This document shows, in pieces, positions 16,206 through 24,505 of a stretch of DNA of 64,000 nt (position 1 is its first letter; the number at the start of each line of letters is the position of its first letter). The notes under the pieces were generated by a model that made no database searches, was not told the origin of the DNA, and was given only the letters and a program-made list of their open reading frames with translations. This DNA comes from JBBIQV01 sp964555285 (GTDB lineage Bacteria; Nitrospirota; Nitrospiria; Nitrospirales; Nitrospiraceae). Location of the stretch: contig CAZKRM010000011.1 in NCBI GenBank assembly GCA_964555285.1, positions 21,930 to 85,929 on the forward strand, in the 5' to 3' direction. Made by a program: the position numbers and the translations under genes.

Positions 16206-16892
16206 TCAAACCCGCTCTGGACGAGGCTCCGACCGGAGGAAACAGTGCCGCCGCCAGAGCACATAGGCGGTGAAGGTCACGAGGCTGATCAGGAACACCG
16301 TCCGGACTCGTCCATAGCCGAAGCAGGCGAAGTTGGCCAACGCATTGATGAGTCCAAACCCAGCGTAGGCAAGATAGAGCAGCAACGCCCATCGGCGGAG
16401 AAGCAGGAACCCAAACCCGATGAAGGTATGGATCGTCGGCGATTGCGCTTTCACGAGGACACCCAGAACTCCGTCCGGCTTGGCGCAGAACACCGAGAGG
16501 ACATAGTTCGGCTGTCCGAGAATGATGTAGAGGTCCATGATGGCGCTCAGCAGGAACAGCGCGCCGAGGTAGCGCACGTCGTGCGCTCGGGTCCACACCC
16601 GACGCCAGGTACGCGCAAGTCTCATCTCATGCGGGGAGAGCGACAGATAGGCATCGTAGCTTTGGATGGTCCACCAAGGGAGCACGATCAGCATGAATAG
16701 GAAGACTTCTGCACCGGCGCCGGCCAGGCGGCCCGTGACCATTGCCGTGGCGATTAAGGCCAGCGTGGCGCCGAAACAGACCCCGGCGAGCGCTCGTTGC
16801 CCTTGGCCTGCCTGGCCGAGTCCTGGAAGGATGGCCGAGAGTGTGGCGGCGAGAGGGCTGGGGGTGGCTGAGAGGTGGGCGGTGAACATCAT
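16206..16892 (-). CDS. Multi-pass membrane protein
   Basis: 228 residues with about five or six hydrophobic segments. An early glycine-rich LPGLGQAGQGQRALAG motif resembles the TM2/DUF5683-like pattern found in small membrane proteins. The longer in-frame extension to 17297 runs antisense through the haem-protein gene and is rejected; the ATG at 16892 is used. Function is unknown. Confidence 0.65.
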   Translation of the reverse strand: MMFTAHLSATPSPLAATLSAILPGLGQAGQGQRALAGVCFGATLALIATAMVTGRLAGAGAEVFLFMLIVLPWWTIQSYDAYLSLSPHEMRLARTWRRVWTRAHDVRYLGALFLLSAIMDLYIILGQPNYVLSVFCAKPDGVLGVLVKAQSPTIHTFIGFGFLLLRRWALLLYLAYAGFGLINALANFACFGYGRVRTVFLISLVTFTAYVLWRRHCFLRSEPRPERV

Positions 16893-16956
16893 CGACCCGT
16901 CATAAGCCTGGCGGTGGTTGGGAAGGGAGAGGGGTGCTTGAAGCAGTGGCCTCACA

Positions 16957-16991
16957 ATAAGAACGGCCTTCGATCGCGTGACCGAAGGCCG
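16957..16991 (-). terminator. Rho-independent terminator after the HemQ/Cld-like gene
   Basis: CGGCCTTCG (16964-16972) and CGAAGGCCG (16983-16991) form a perfect 9-base stem with a 10-base loop. Read on the minus strand, the stem is followed by the T-rich TTCTTATT, 27 bases beyond the stop codon at 17018. Confidence 0.8.
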
Positions 16992-17017
16992 TGCATACGC
17001 GTGAACTCTATCGTCGT

Positions 17018-17740
17018 TCACCCGCCCAGGGCATCCAGCGTTTCCTTCAAGCTCTTCCGGATACAGGTGAAGATCGGGGTGTCCCGCAGCGTGTAGCGGC
17101 TCCCTTCGGTTTCGCGCAACGCCATCACCAGATCCAGGAAATCTTCCGGCTTGTCGCTTTCGAATGCGACGACCCATTCCTGATCGTCGAGGCCGAACGA
17201 GTAGGTCGTGTTCAGTTTGACGGACGGGAACCGGTGGCCGACTTCGATATGCTCGTCCATCATGCCTTGGCGAGCGGCCTTCGTCAGAAGGAACCATTCG
17301 CGGGTCTTCAGGAACGGATACACGAAGATGTATTTGCTTTTTCCAGGGACGACCGACAGACGTTTGCTTTCCTGATTCTCGTGGGTGTGGTGATCCACAT
17401 AGATCGAGCGTTTGGTCATGGAGAGATACGAATAGGGAGTCGTGAGGTATTTCCCCAAGCCGGACGCGAGGATCTTGGTGGTCATTTCCTGGAACAGTTC
17501 CAACTCATAGCTAATGCGCCAGATCATCAGATCGCAATCCCCGCGGATGCCGACCGTCGTGTAGGCGATGACCATGACCTTGCCGGTATAGTCCTCGACG
17601 GCGCGAAGAAATTCTTGCTTGCCGCGCGTGCGCTCGTCTTCGGGTAAGCGACGCCAGGCCGGGTCGATTTTATAGAACGCAAAATTGACGTACTGCCGCT
17701 TCGGTGCCTGTTCCTTCGGCGTCTGTTCAGGGTTCGACAT
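17018..17740 (-). CDS. Chlorite-dismutase-superfamily haem protein (HemQ-like)
   Basis: 240 residues from the ATG at 17740, preceded by GGAGG at 6 bases. The C-terminal half carries the superfamily pattern MMDEHIEVGHRF (probable proximal His in DEH), YSFGLDDQEWVVAFE and SRYTLRDTPIFTC, closest to HemQ/coproheme-decarboxylase-type members. True chlorite dismutases have an Arg 13 residues after the proximal His; the stretch VKLNTTYS here has none, so chlorite detoxification is unlikely. A haem-biosynthesis or peroxidase-like role is more probable. It is transcribed alone: a promoter lies upstream and a terminator just downstream. Confidence 0.82.
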   Translation of the reverse strand: MSNPEQTPKEQAPKRQYVNFAFYKIDPAWRRLPEDERTRGKQEFLRAVEDYTGKVMVIAYTTVGIRGDCDLMIWRISYELELFQEMTTKILASGLGKYLTTPYSYLSMTKRSIYVDHHTHENQESKRLSVVPGKSKYIFVYPFLKTREWFLLTKAARQGMMDEHIEVGHRFPSVKLNTTYSFGLDDQEWVVAFESDKPEDFLDLVMALRETEGSRYTLRDTPIFTCIRKSLKETLDALGG

Positions 17741-17790
17741 GCCGGTCCTCCATGAAACGTCTTGAAAAAACACAGGTAATGCGGAAGTTT

Positions 17791-17820
17791 TGTTTAGCAT
17801 TTCGGTTTTGGTGTTGTCAA
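17791..17820 (-). promoter_or_regulatory. Probable promoter of the HemQ/Cld-like gene
   Basis: The minus strand shows TTGACA (17820-17815), an 18-base spacer and TAAACA (17796-17791). The -35 is perfect and the -10 weak. It sits about 50 bases before the start codon. Confidence 0.45.
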
Positions 17821-17885
17821 CAGATGGACTGGTCGTCCCCCATCTCGTTGACACGACCGGAATGATCTGTTACTGGCTTTCGCTC

Positions 17886-18503
17886 ATGAAGAGGTCGCTC
17901 CATCTCGCTGGTCGAATAGGAGCCGCTCTGAGTGTCGGCTCTGCGGCGGTGTTCTTGTTGGGCCCAGCCATGAGCCAGGCCATCGAAGTCCAACCGAGTG
18001 TGACGCACGTCCAGGCTGCACTGCAACGAGGCAAGCAGGCGGCTGAGCGGCGGATTCCTCCCGATCAACTCTATGCCTGGTTTGGAGACGAGGGCGAGTT
18101 GCAGCCTCGTGGCTTTCTCATGACTAAGCTCGGCGGGCTTGCCGTGATGGCGACCCATTTCTCTCTCCGCGCGGCAATACCGGATGAACACGAGATCGCC
18201 CACATTCTCGAAGGCAAGACGCTCTTGGTCAGCGTGGTGATCTATGGCGAGCGCCCGTCCTTCGCCATCGACAGTTATGTCGTGCTGGATCAAGGTGGAC
18301 GGACGATCAAGCCGGTGACGGTGCGGTTCGATGGCCAGGCGGCGCGCAGCTCGGTCTGGCCGAAGTCGCCGGCCTATCGAGCGAAGGTGGTCGCCTCGTT
18401 TGCGTATGCGGATTTCGATCCGAAGGGACAGACGAAGCTCTCGGTCTTCCTGTCGGAGGGTGGGCAGGTCATGTTCGACCTCGACTTTTCCAGGATTGAA
18501 TGA
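17886..18503 (+). CDS. Secreted protein of unknown function
   Basis: 205 residues from the ATG at 17886. The signal peptide runs to about residue 32 (FLLGPAMSQA). The mature domain is alpha/beta, with the pattern EIAHILEGKTLLVSVVIYG and AYADFDPKGQTKLSVFL. It has no recognised family. TTGACA at 17848 may be its -35. The stop codon overlaps the cinA start as ATGA, so the two are translationally coupled. Confidence 0.65.
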   Translation: MKRSLHLAGRIGAALSVGSAAVFLLGPAMSQAIEVQPSVTHVQAALQRGKQAAERRIPPDQLYAWFGDEGELQPRGFLMTKLGGLAVMATHFSLRAAIPDEHEIAHILEGKTLLVSVVIYGERPSFAIDSYVVLDQGGRTIKPVTVRFDGQAARSSVWPKSPAYRAKVVASFAYADFDPKGQTKLSVFLSEGGQVMFDLDFSRIE

Positions 18504-19831
18504 GCATGGCGAGCCATCGCGAGAGGACATCGATACAGACTGCCGAAACCATCGCCATCGGGTCGGAACTCCTGATCGGAGGACGGCTCGATACCAATTC
18601 GCTCTTTCTGGCCGAGCAGTTGGCGTCGCTCGGGATTGCCGTCCGGTTCAAATCGGTGGTCGGGGATGCCAAGCAGGACATTGTCGAGGCGATCGAGACG
18701 GCGGTGAAACGCGCCGATCTGATCGTCATGACCGGTGGGTTAGGCCCAACCAGCGACGACTGCACAAGGGAAGCGGTCGCGCAGGCCACCGGGCACCGGC
18801 TCGGTCGGCGGAAAGAAGCCCTGGAGGGGCTGACCGCGCGACTGGCCCAGTGGGGGCGGACGTCGAGCGCGGCGCAGATGCGCCAGGCGATGATTCCGTC
18901 CAGCGCCACCGTCCTGGCGAATCCGGTCGGATCGGCGCCAGGATTCTGTCTGACGTGGAAGGGAGCAGTCCTCGTCTCCTTGCCGGGTGTCCCGAGGGAA
19001 GCTGAGCAGATGTTCGTCCAAGCAGTCATGCCGATCTTGCGGGCCAGGATCGAACAGAGAGGAATGCAGGCCCCGAGTCCTCTCGTGCGACAGGTTTTTC
19101 ACACGTTCGGCCTGCCGGAGGCGGATGTCGATGCCAAACTGAAGGGGCTCATTCCAAAGGGAGTGCCGGTCGAATTGGGCCTGCTTGCTTCGCCCATGGG
19201 CGTGCTGGTGTCGCTGACCACCAGGGGGACGAGTTCGCGCGAGAGACGAACGGCGAGAGGGCGAGGTGCGCGCCAGGATCTCCTGCAACCGTTGGCGGAA
19301 GAAGTCCGATCTCGATTGAGCGATTGGCTCTTTGCTGAGGGGCACGACCAGATGGAGGAAGTCGTCGGGCGAATGTTGGCGAAGCAGGGCCTCACGGTCG
19401 CACTCGCTGAATCCTGCACCGGCGGGTTGATCGGCCATCGGCTGACCCAAGTTGCTGGGTCGTCGGCCTATCTGGATCGAGTGATCGTCTGCTACAGCAA
19501 TCGCGCCAAGATGGAGATGGTGGGCGTGCCTGCCGACCTGATCGAAAAACATGGAGCGGTCAGTCGCGAGGTTGCGGCGGCGATGGCGCGCGGTATTCGC
19601 GAGCGAAGCAACGTGTCTGTTGGAATCAGCGTCACCGGCATTGCCGGGCCGGGCGGTGCAACCGAAACCAAACCGGTCGGGCTGGTCTATGTCGGACTGG
19701 ACGAAGGAACCGGCGAGCCGACCACAAAAGAATTCCGGTTCCATGGCGATCGACACCTCATCAAGCAACGGTCCTCGCAAGCGGCTCTGGATCTGCTCCG
19801 CCGGTGGCTGATCGGCAAGGGGCCACCATGA
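18500..19831 (+). CDS. cinA: CinA-type protein, nicotinamide-nucleotide amidase
   Basis: 443 residues. The N-terminal MoCF-like domain (residues about 12-180: IAIGSELLIGGRLDTNS, MTGGLGPTSDD) is a competence-damage/ADP-ribose-pyrophosphatase-type unit. The C-terminal domain (about 285-440: ALAESCTGGLIGHRLTQVAGSS, SVTGIAGPGG) is the NMN deamidase used in pyridine-nucleotide recycling. Both domains are full length. The hinge region carries an Arg-rich stretch, RGTSSRERRTARGRGARQ. It overlaps both neighbours by ATGA. Confidence 0.93.
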   Translation: MSMASHRERTSIQTAETIAIGSELLIGGRLDTNSLFLAEQLASLGIAVRFKSVVGDAKQDIVEAIETAVKRADLIVMTGGLGPTSDDCTREAVAQATGHRLGRRKEALEGLTARLAQWGRTSSAAQMRQAMIPSSATVLANPVGSAPGFCLTWKGAVLVSLPGVPREAEQMFVQAVMPILRARIEQRGMQAPSPLVRQVFHTFGLPEADVDAKLKGLIPKGVPVELGLLASPMGVLVSLTTRGTSSRERRTARGRGARQDLLQPLAEEVRSRLSDWLFAEGHDQMEEVVGRMLAKQGLTVALAESCTGGLIGHRLTQVAGSSAYLDRVIVCYSNRAKMEMVGVPADLIEKHGAVSREVAAAMARGIRERSNVSVGISVTGIAGPGGATETKPVGLVYVGLDEGTGEPTTKEFRFHGDRHLIKQRSSQAALDLLRRWLIGKGPP

Positions 19832-20439
19832 TTCGCGCCTTCCTGGCAGTCGAGCTGAGCGAAGTCGTACGAGGCGAGCTTGCCAAGTTGCAACAGGAGT
19901 TGAAGCGCCGAATCGAACCGGAGGTGAAGCGAGATGCCCGCATCTCCTGGGTGCAGCCGGCGTCGATTCATTTGACGCTCAAGTTCCTCGGCGACACCGA
20001 CGAGCAACTGGTCGATCCCATGCGAGCGGCGATCGAGCAGATTGCAGTAACTCATCGGTCTATCCACATTCCGCTTGAACGGCTCGGCGTGTTTCCCCGT
20101 CCGCAACAACCGAGAGTGCTGTGGGTGGGAGCGTCAGAACAGTGGGAGCAGGGCGAAGGGGCCGAGCAATTGGCCGCGCTGCATCGAGCAGTCGAAGACT
20201 GTTACCAATCGTTTGGTTTTGCGCCCGAGGGCAGACCTTTGAGTCCGCACCTGACCCTCGCGCGGATCAAAGAGGGAGAACGTCACGTCGGGCAAGCACT
20301 GGCCAAGATCGGCGCGATGGATCGGCCGCTGGCATTGGGATCGCTGGCGGTCGAGTCAGTGGTCCTGATGAAGAGCGAGCTGCGGCCAACCGGGTCGGTC
20401 TATGCGAAGTTGTGGGAGGTAGGGTTGAGCGGGAGATAA
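19828..20439 (+). CDS. thpR: RNA 2',3'-cyclic phosphodiesterase
   Basis: 203 residues from the ATG at 19828, overlapping the cinA stop by 4 bases. The two HxT motifs of the 2H phosphoesterase family are HLTLKFLG (near 48) and HLTLAR (near 143). The family hydrolyses 2',3'-cyclic phosphate ends of RNA. The last about 40 codons recur in degenerate form at 21313-21432. Confidence 0.92.
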   Translation: MIRAFLAVELSEVVRGELAKLQQELKRRIEPEVKRDARISWVQPASIHLTLKFLGDTDEQLVDPMRAAIEQIAVTHRSIHIPLERLGVFPRPQQPRVLWVGASEQWEQGEGAEQLAALHRAVEDCYQSFGFAPEGRPLSPHLTLARIKEGERHVGQALAKIGAMDRPLALGSLAVESVVLMKSELRPTGSVYAKLWEVGLSGR

Positions 20440-20448
20440 GTCCCGCTC
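20427..20448 (+). terminator. Stem-loop over the thpR stop codon
   Basis: GAGCGGGA (20427-20434) pairs with TCCCGCTC (20441-20448) across a 6-base loop containing the TAA. There is no long T-run after it, so it may be a weak terminator or an mRNA-end structure. Confidence 0.45.
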
Positions 20449-20557
20449 ATATTGCTATTGACAGGAGCGCACTCAATCCAGATATCGTGTGTCGTTCGCA
20501 CGCTCCCACAGGAGTTGGGGGCGCTGGGCGAACTGATGTGATTGTCGGTGAGGCAGT

Positions 20558-20905
20558 ATGGAAATCAGGATTGTTCGGGGCCTCATCTCACGAGGCGAAC
20601 TGACGGAGATCGCGAAGCAGCAGTTCGGCGATATGGTCAAGGCCGTCGTGGATGTGGAACGGGGCATCATGGCGATCGGCGGAGAGCTTCACTCAGACGA
20701 AGAGGCGGTGCTATTAGACCAAGGGTCTGCACAACGACACCTTTGGGGAATTAACCTCTACCCCGACAAGCCGCTGGATGAGTGGATCGAATTTGACTCG
20801 ATGATCAACGTGCGTCCATCCGGTGGGAACCGGTCACGATACGTGGAGAGTTCTGAAATACGGGAAGCCGTCACAAGGATCGTCAACCGGTTGGTAGGAG
20901 GTTAA
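20558..20905 (+). CDS. DUF5674 family protein
   Basis: 115 residues. The sequence pattern (LDQGSAQRHLWGINLYPDKP, WIEFDSMINVRPSGGNRSRYVE, TRIVNRLV at the end) matches DUF5674, a small soluble family of unknown function. GTGAGG precedes the ATG, and TTGACA at 20458 may drive it. It is followed at 4 bases by the 109-residue gene. The pair is bracketed by the real thpR end and a degraded second thpR end. Confidence 0.75.
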   Translation: MEIRIVRGLISRGELTEIAKQQFGDMVKAVVDVERGIMAIGGELHSDEEAVLLDQGSAQRHLWGINLYPDKPLDEWIEFDSMINVRPSGGNRSRYVESSEIREAVTRIVNRLVGG

Positions 20906-20909
20906 GGAG

Positions 20910-21239
20910 ATGTCTCATCAGCATGCGAGTTTAGCCGCAGGACGTTGGCAGACGTTGCCGCTTGCAGAACAACTAGCCAATGTCGGCAGTGACGTTGCCC
21001 GTGCTCATCGATGGCAACAGAGGGATCCCCAGCTTTGCGAGAAGGCGTTCGCCCGCGCGTTGGAACTCCTCGATCTGACGATTTCCGATCTACGCTGGAA
21101 AGGTCGCAGGAAGGAACTCACGCGTGTGCGGGAATTGTTGTGCGATGCGATGCAGGGCGGGAAAGAGTATGGGAGCGACCTCGCAAGCCTCGATCGTTAT
21201 TTCTACCCCTTTGCCGTGGCGGCGCGCGCCTGCCGGTAA
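20910..21239 (+). CDS. Small helical protein of unknown function
   Basis: 109 residues, with AGGAGG 11 bases before the ATG. It is predominantly helical (EQLANVGSDVARAHRWQQ, CEKAFARALELLDLTI, ELTRVRELLCDAM), like HEPN/four-helix-bundle-type proteins such as nucleotidyltransferase partners. No catalytic motif is clear. It is co-transcribed with the DUF5674 gene; such pairs sometimes behave as toxin-antitoxin-like cassettes, which is inference. Confidence 0.6.
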   Translation: MSHQHASLAAGRWQTLPLAEQLANVGSDVARAHRWQQRDPQLCEKAFARALELLDLTISDLRWKGRRKELTRVRELLCDAMQGGKEYGSDLASLDRYFYPFAVAARACR

Positions 21240-21312
21240 ACTCCCTTAGCGCCTCCTCAAAACGTGGGTTCCGGTCCCATCCGTTTCTTTCACACTGGCC
21301 AAGAGCGGTGTG

Positions 21313-21432
21313 ATGGACCAGTCAATCTCGTTGGGATCGCTCGCGGTGGAATCGGTAGCGTTGATGAAGAGCGAACGGCGGCCGACCGGGTCGGTCTATA
21401 CGAAGCTGTGGGAGGTGCGGCTGAGGGAGTAG
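21313..21432 (+). pseudogene. Second, truncated copy of the thpR 3' end
   Basis: 39 codons ending in TAG match the last part of thpR: LGSLAVESV.LMKSE.RPTGSVY.KLWEV is shared, with about 30 of 39 residues identical. The upstream 160 codons are absent. It lies downstream of the DUF5674/109-residue pair, so that pair is flanked by two thpR tails. Confidence 0.8.
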
Positions 21433-21466
21433 CGGGGGACCCCACTCGCTATCACTCGAAAGGGTG

Positions 21467-21497
21467 AGCGAAATTCCCTTTCATGGGTGATTTCGCT
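21467..21497 (+). terminator. Stem-loop downstream of the thpR remnant
   Basis: AGCGAAAT (21467-21474) pairs with ATTTCGCT (21490-21497), with an inner CCC/GGG. No strong T-run follows. The remainder of the gap to 21752 shows no gene; only an unsupported short frame begins at 21572. Confidence 0.4.
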
Positions 21498-21752
21498 TGT
21501 CGCCTTTAAGGGGCACAATTCACCACCTGACGTGGCACCACCGCGTAGAGTTTCTGCAAAAGGCGACCATCATGCATGGGTCCAAGAGTGTTTCTTCTGC
21601 AAGCTGCTTAGCCCCACATTCCAAGAAATCTGACGCAGGTAAACATTCTCACAATAAAAGGAAGGCCGGCGATGGTGGCTAATCAGAAACGGAGGTGATG
21701 GGCGACGTGAGACCACGCGAATACCAATGTCTCTAGCAAGGAGGGATGAGCC

Positions 21753-22925
21753 ATGCGCTACGTAAGCGTCATAAGTGGAGTCGTTGCCGCGCTCGCCTTC
21801 GCTGCGACAGCGAGTGCGGGGTCGTTTGAGGACAAGGCGCAAGTGACGGTGGGTGGGGCCGAGTACATGATGAGCGGGCATATTGTCAAGGTCGAAAAAG
21901 ACGCCTACTGGATCAGGAAGCACTCCGGCGATGTGGTTCGAGTCGCGGTCACGGAAGGGACGCACCTGATCTGCCCGACTCGTCTCGGGAGCAAGGCGGC
22001 GACCGTCGAATCGAATCCCGGGAGCGGTTTTCGGATGGGGGACTGTCCGTTTATCCCAGGGGATACCGTGAAGGCTGAGATCTCGGACCTCGGCTGGGCG
22101 AGCCTCGTGCGGTATGATGTGCCCCCAGCTTCGGAAACGGCGCAACTTGGACTGCCCCAGGGGTGGGAAGGCGATATTCCCCACGGGGTGCTCGCCTTCA
22201 AAGCTGGGCCGCACTATCCTGTGCACACCAAGGATGGTCACCATGTCGGCCATCTCGCCGGGACACTGACCGACACCATATTAGGGACCGAGTATGGCCT
22301 TCTCGTCCACGCAGCGGACGGGCACATGATGCCTGTGCCATTGACCGCGCTGAGGCAAGAATGGTCGCAGCCGAATAAACCTCATGTGGTGCTCTGGCTA
22401 AGCAAGGAGCGGCTCGGGGAGATGCACCCGCCTGCGTACCAGGCCGCGAACCGCATTTCGATCCCGGAGGTCCGTGACTTCTGGGCAAAGGCCGCACCCC
22501 CCGAAGTTGTCGCCTCACGAGAAGTTGACGTGGCCATTGATATCAGCGAGAAAGCCTTTCACATCACAAAAGGGGGGACGGAGCAGGGCTTTCATCTCGT
22601 GGCAGGGATGCCGGCTGCCATTCAACTTCGCAACAGAGATCTCGTGGCGCATGAGTTTGTGTCCACACTGTTCCGCGATGTCCCGTTCCGCATTTCGGGC
22701 AACGCCACCGTGGTCAAGACAGCACGAGCCTCCGGAGTTCGCCTCGATCCAGGGCAAACGGTTACCCTGGAGTTCATCGCCCCTGTCTCGGAGGTGGACC
22801 AATATGGCGCCATGGCGTCCCTCTATGATGCCTTCTGGTGCAACGTCCATGGGAAGGAGCATGGACAACAGATGCGCGGGGAAGTGGCGATCATAGAGAC
22901 CAGGGGTGAGGTCGGCGGCGGATGA
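21753..22925 (+). CDS. Exported protein with C-terminal cupredoxin-like domain
   Basis: 390 residues with an AAGGAGGG ribosome site. The signal peptide is 1-22 (ATASA-GS). Residues about 25-245 form an unrecognised beta-rich region with two PRC-barrel-like strands (GHIVKVEKDAYWIRKHSGDVV; HVGHLAGTLTDTILGTEYGLLV). Residues about 260-385 are cupredoxin-like: AHEFV supplies a His, and FWCNVHGKEHGQQMRG supplies Cys, His and Met. This set suits a type-1 copper site with unusual Cys-x2-His-x7-Met spacing. A strong terminator follows. It is probably periplasmic electron transfer or copper handling. Confidence 0.75.
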   Translation: MRYVSVISGVVAALAFAATASAGSFEDKAQVTVGGAEYMMSGHIVKVEKDAYWIRKHSGDVVRVAVTEGTHLICPTRLGSKAATVESNPGSGFRMGDCPFIPGDTVKAEISDLGWASLVRYDVPPASETAQLGLPQGWEGDIPHGVLAFKAGPHYPVHTKDGHHVGHLAGTLTDTILGTEYGLLVHAADGHMMPVPLTALRQEWSQPNKPHVVLWLSKERLGEMHPPAYQAANRISIPEVRDFWAKAAPPEVVASREVDVAIDISEKAFHITKGGTEQGFHLVAGMPAAIQLRNRDLVAHEFVSTLFRDVPFRISGNATVVKTARASGVRLDPGQTVTLEFIAPVSEVDQYGAMASLYDAFWCNVHGKEHGQQMRGEVAIIETRGEVGGG

Positions 22926-22948
22926 TGAAGGCTCAGATCACCGTCACG

Positions 22949-22986
22949 CCGGGTCGCCCGATCGATTCGGGCGACCCGGTTTCCTT
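22949..22986 (+). terminator. Rho-independent terminator after the first cupredoxin gene
   Basis: CCGGGTCGCCCGA (22949-22961) and TCGGGCGACCCGG (22967-22979) form a perfect 13-base stem with a 5-base loop, followed by TTTCCTT. Confidence 0.88.
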
Positions 22987-23171
22987 CACGTTTCCCACTT
23001 CCTCGTCGGTCCGTCTGGTCACCCGCAGAGGGAAACATCCTGCCTTCTGATCAAAGGAGCGAACCTCGTCGCTGACAGGGAGGGGCCGGGACAATGCAGG
23101 GGCTACGACACACCAGAGGCGGGATTTTCACCACGGAGTGCGTTCGTGAAAAACAAGGAAGAGGCGAAACA

Positions 23172-23660
23172 GTGCTGTCCCGATTGCTATTGACAGCCTT
23201 AGTGATCCCGCTCGCGCTAGGGCTAGGGATTGCCGGAATAAGTTTGGCCGATGAGTTGCCCTATGAACCCGATGTAGTCCTTGTGATGAAGGACAAAGTC
23301 TTTCACGTGATCGAAGGGGCACAAGCAGGGAACCCTCTGCCGAATCCAGCCTTCTCGCTACCGGTCGGGAGGGATCTCGTCGTCCTGCTCCGCAATGAGG
23401 ACGAGGTGGCGCATGAGTTCGTTTCGCCGTTGCTCATGAAGGTGGAGGACCTTCAGCTCTCGGGCCGGGCTACTCTGGTGTATACCCACACCGCCGTCGG
23501 GGTTCGGGTTGAGCCGAGGGACAGCGTGCTGCTCCGCTTTGACATCCCTGACGCCGGCTATGATCGGTTTCATTTCTGGTGCAATATCCATGGAAGGTTG
23601 CTTGATGACACCATGCGAGGGGAGATCTTTATCCTGCATGCGAAACCATCATCTCAGTAA
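23172..23660 (+). CDS. Small exported cupredoxin-like protein
   Basis: 162 residues from the GTG at 23172, chosen because GAGGC precedes it and it begins the signal peptide (RLLLTALVIPLALGLG, cleavage near SLADE). The mature domain aligns with the cupredoxin part of the preceding protein: AHEFVSPL gives His, and FWCNIHGRLLDDTMRGE gives Cys-x2-His-x7-Met. The pair therefore share one unusual copper-site pattern. It is followed by two DUF3365 haem genes. An ATG at 23094 would add a non-signal extension and is rejected. Confidence 0.78.
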   Translation: MLSRLLLTALVIPLALGLGIAGISLADELPYEPDVVLVMKDKVFHVIEGAQAGNPLPNPAFSLPVGRDLVVLLRNEDEVAHEFVSPLLMKVEDLQLSGRATLVYTHTAVGVRVEPRDSVLLRFDIPDAGYDRFHFWCNIHGRLLDDTMRGEIFILHAKPSSQ

Positions 23661-23814
23661 CCGGACGTCGGAACTTGTGAGGACCTATGGGCAGAATCGA
23701 GGAAGCCAGGAGACGCGACGGAGATGGGCGGTGAGGGATGCGATGACACCGATGACGATGTGCTCTCTCTTATGGAGCAGGTTCTGCCTTAGAGAGCTGA
23801 TGAAGAGGTTTGCC

Positions 23815-24396
23815 ATGATTGAGAAAACAGCGGGACGGATCCTTGGCGGACTCTGCGCCATCATGCTCGCCGGTGTCGCAGTGGATGTCGCGCAGGCCGG
23901 AGAGACGGCGGGAATCCCACCGGAAGTGGTGGCAGAGTATATTCATGCGATCATTCAGGCCGATCGGACCCTCTATTCCACCCATGTCGTGGAGCGGCTG
24001 CAGGATCTCAAGGTCACTGTGGCGGCGGAAGAATGGAAAGCGAGGGGGACGTTGCCCCTGCCGGCTCAAATGCTCCAGATGGCTGGTCAAGAGATTCAGG
24101 GGCTCGGACTCGGTCTTCGTATCCGGCTGGCCAGCCTGTCGCCGATTTATGAAAAAAACGGGCCTGCCGATCAGTTCGAACGAGCGGGCCTGGAAGCGGT
24201 GACAAAGAATCCCCGGAAGCCCTATACGGGAATCATTGCCGAAAGTGACAGACACATTTTCAAGGCGATATTTGCGGACAGGGCCGTCACCAAGGCCTGT
24301 GTCGCGTGCCATAACAGCCATGAGCAGAGCCCGAAGCGGAACTACAAGCTCTATGATGTGATGGGAGGGATCATCATTTCATTCCCCTTACCATGA
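23815..24396 (+). CDS. DUF3365 (Tll0287-like) c-type monohaem protein
   Basis: 193 residues from the ATG at 23815 (GAGG upstream). The signal peptide runs to about residue 28 (VAQAGE). The pattern EYIHAIIQADRTLYSTHVVERL, ASLSPIYEKNGPADQFE and, near the end, KACVACHNSHEQSPKR matches DUF3365, with one covalent-haem CxxCH (CVACH). Tll0287-type proteins are proposed periplasmic haem redox sensors. It is paralogous to the next gene. Confidence 0.83.
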   Translation: MIEKTAGRILGGLCAIMLAGVAVDVAQAGETAGIPPEVVAEYIHAIIQADRTLYSTHVVERLQDLKVTVAAEEWKARGTLPLPAQMLQMAGQEIQGLGLGLRIRLASLSPIYEKNGPADQFERAGLEAVTKNPRKPYTGIIAESDRHIFKAIFADRAVTKACVACHNSHEQSPKRNYKLYDVMGGIIISFPLP

Positions 24397-24505
24397 CCGA
24401 GCGTCGTGGGAAGCGTTCCAGGTCAGGGCGTGCAGGCACTCATGGAGAGATTTTGTTTGCTCGCTGAGCCGATTTAGACCTGAGAAACGAGAAAGGGAGG
24501 GCAGC

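Noticed and set aside
16893..17297. N-terminal extension of the membrane protein through the HemQ-like gene
   Set aside because: Arg/His-rich antisense translation; the ATG at 16892 starts the hydrophobic protein cleanly and a terminator lies in between.
17018..17740. Calling the haem protein a true chlorite dismutase
   Set aside because: The distal catalytic Arg expected 13 residues after the proximal His is absent, and the signature is HemQ-like.
21572..21682. Small frame in the gap before the first cupredoxin gene
   Set aside because: No ribosome site, composition unlike a folded protein, and it lies between a stem-loop and the next gene's leader.
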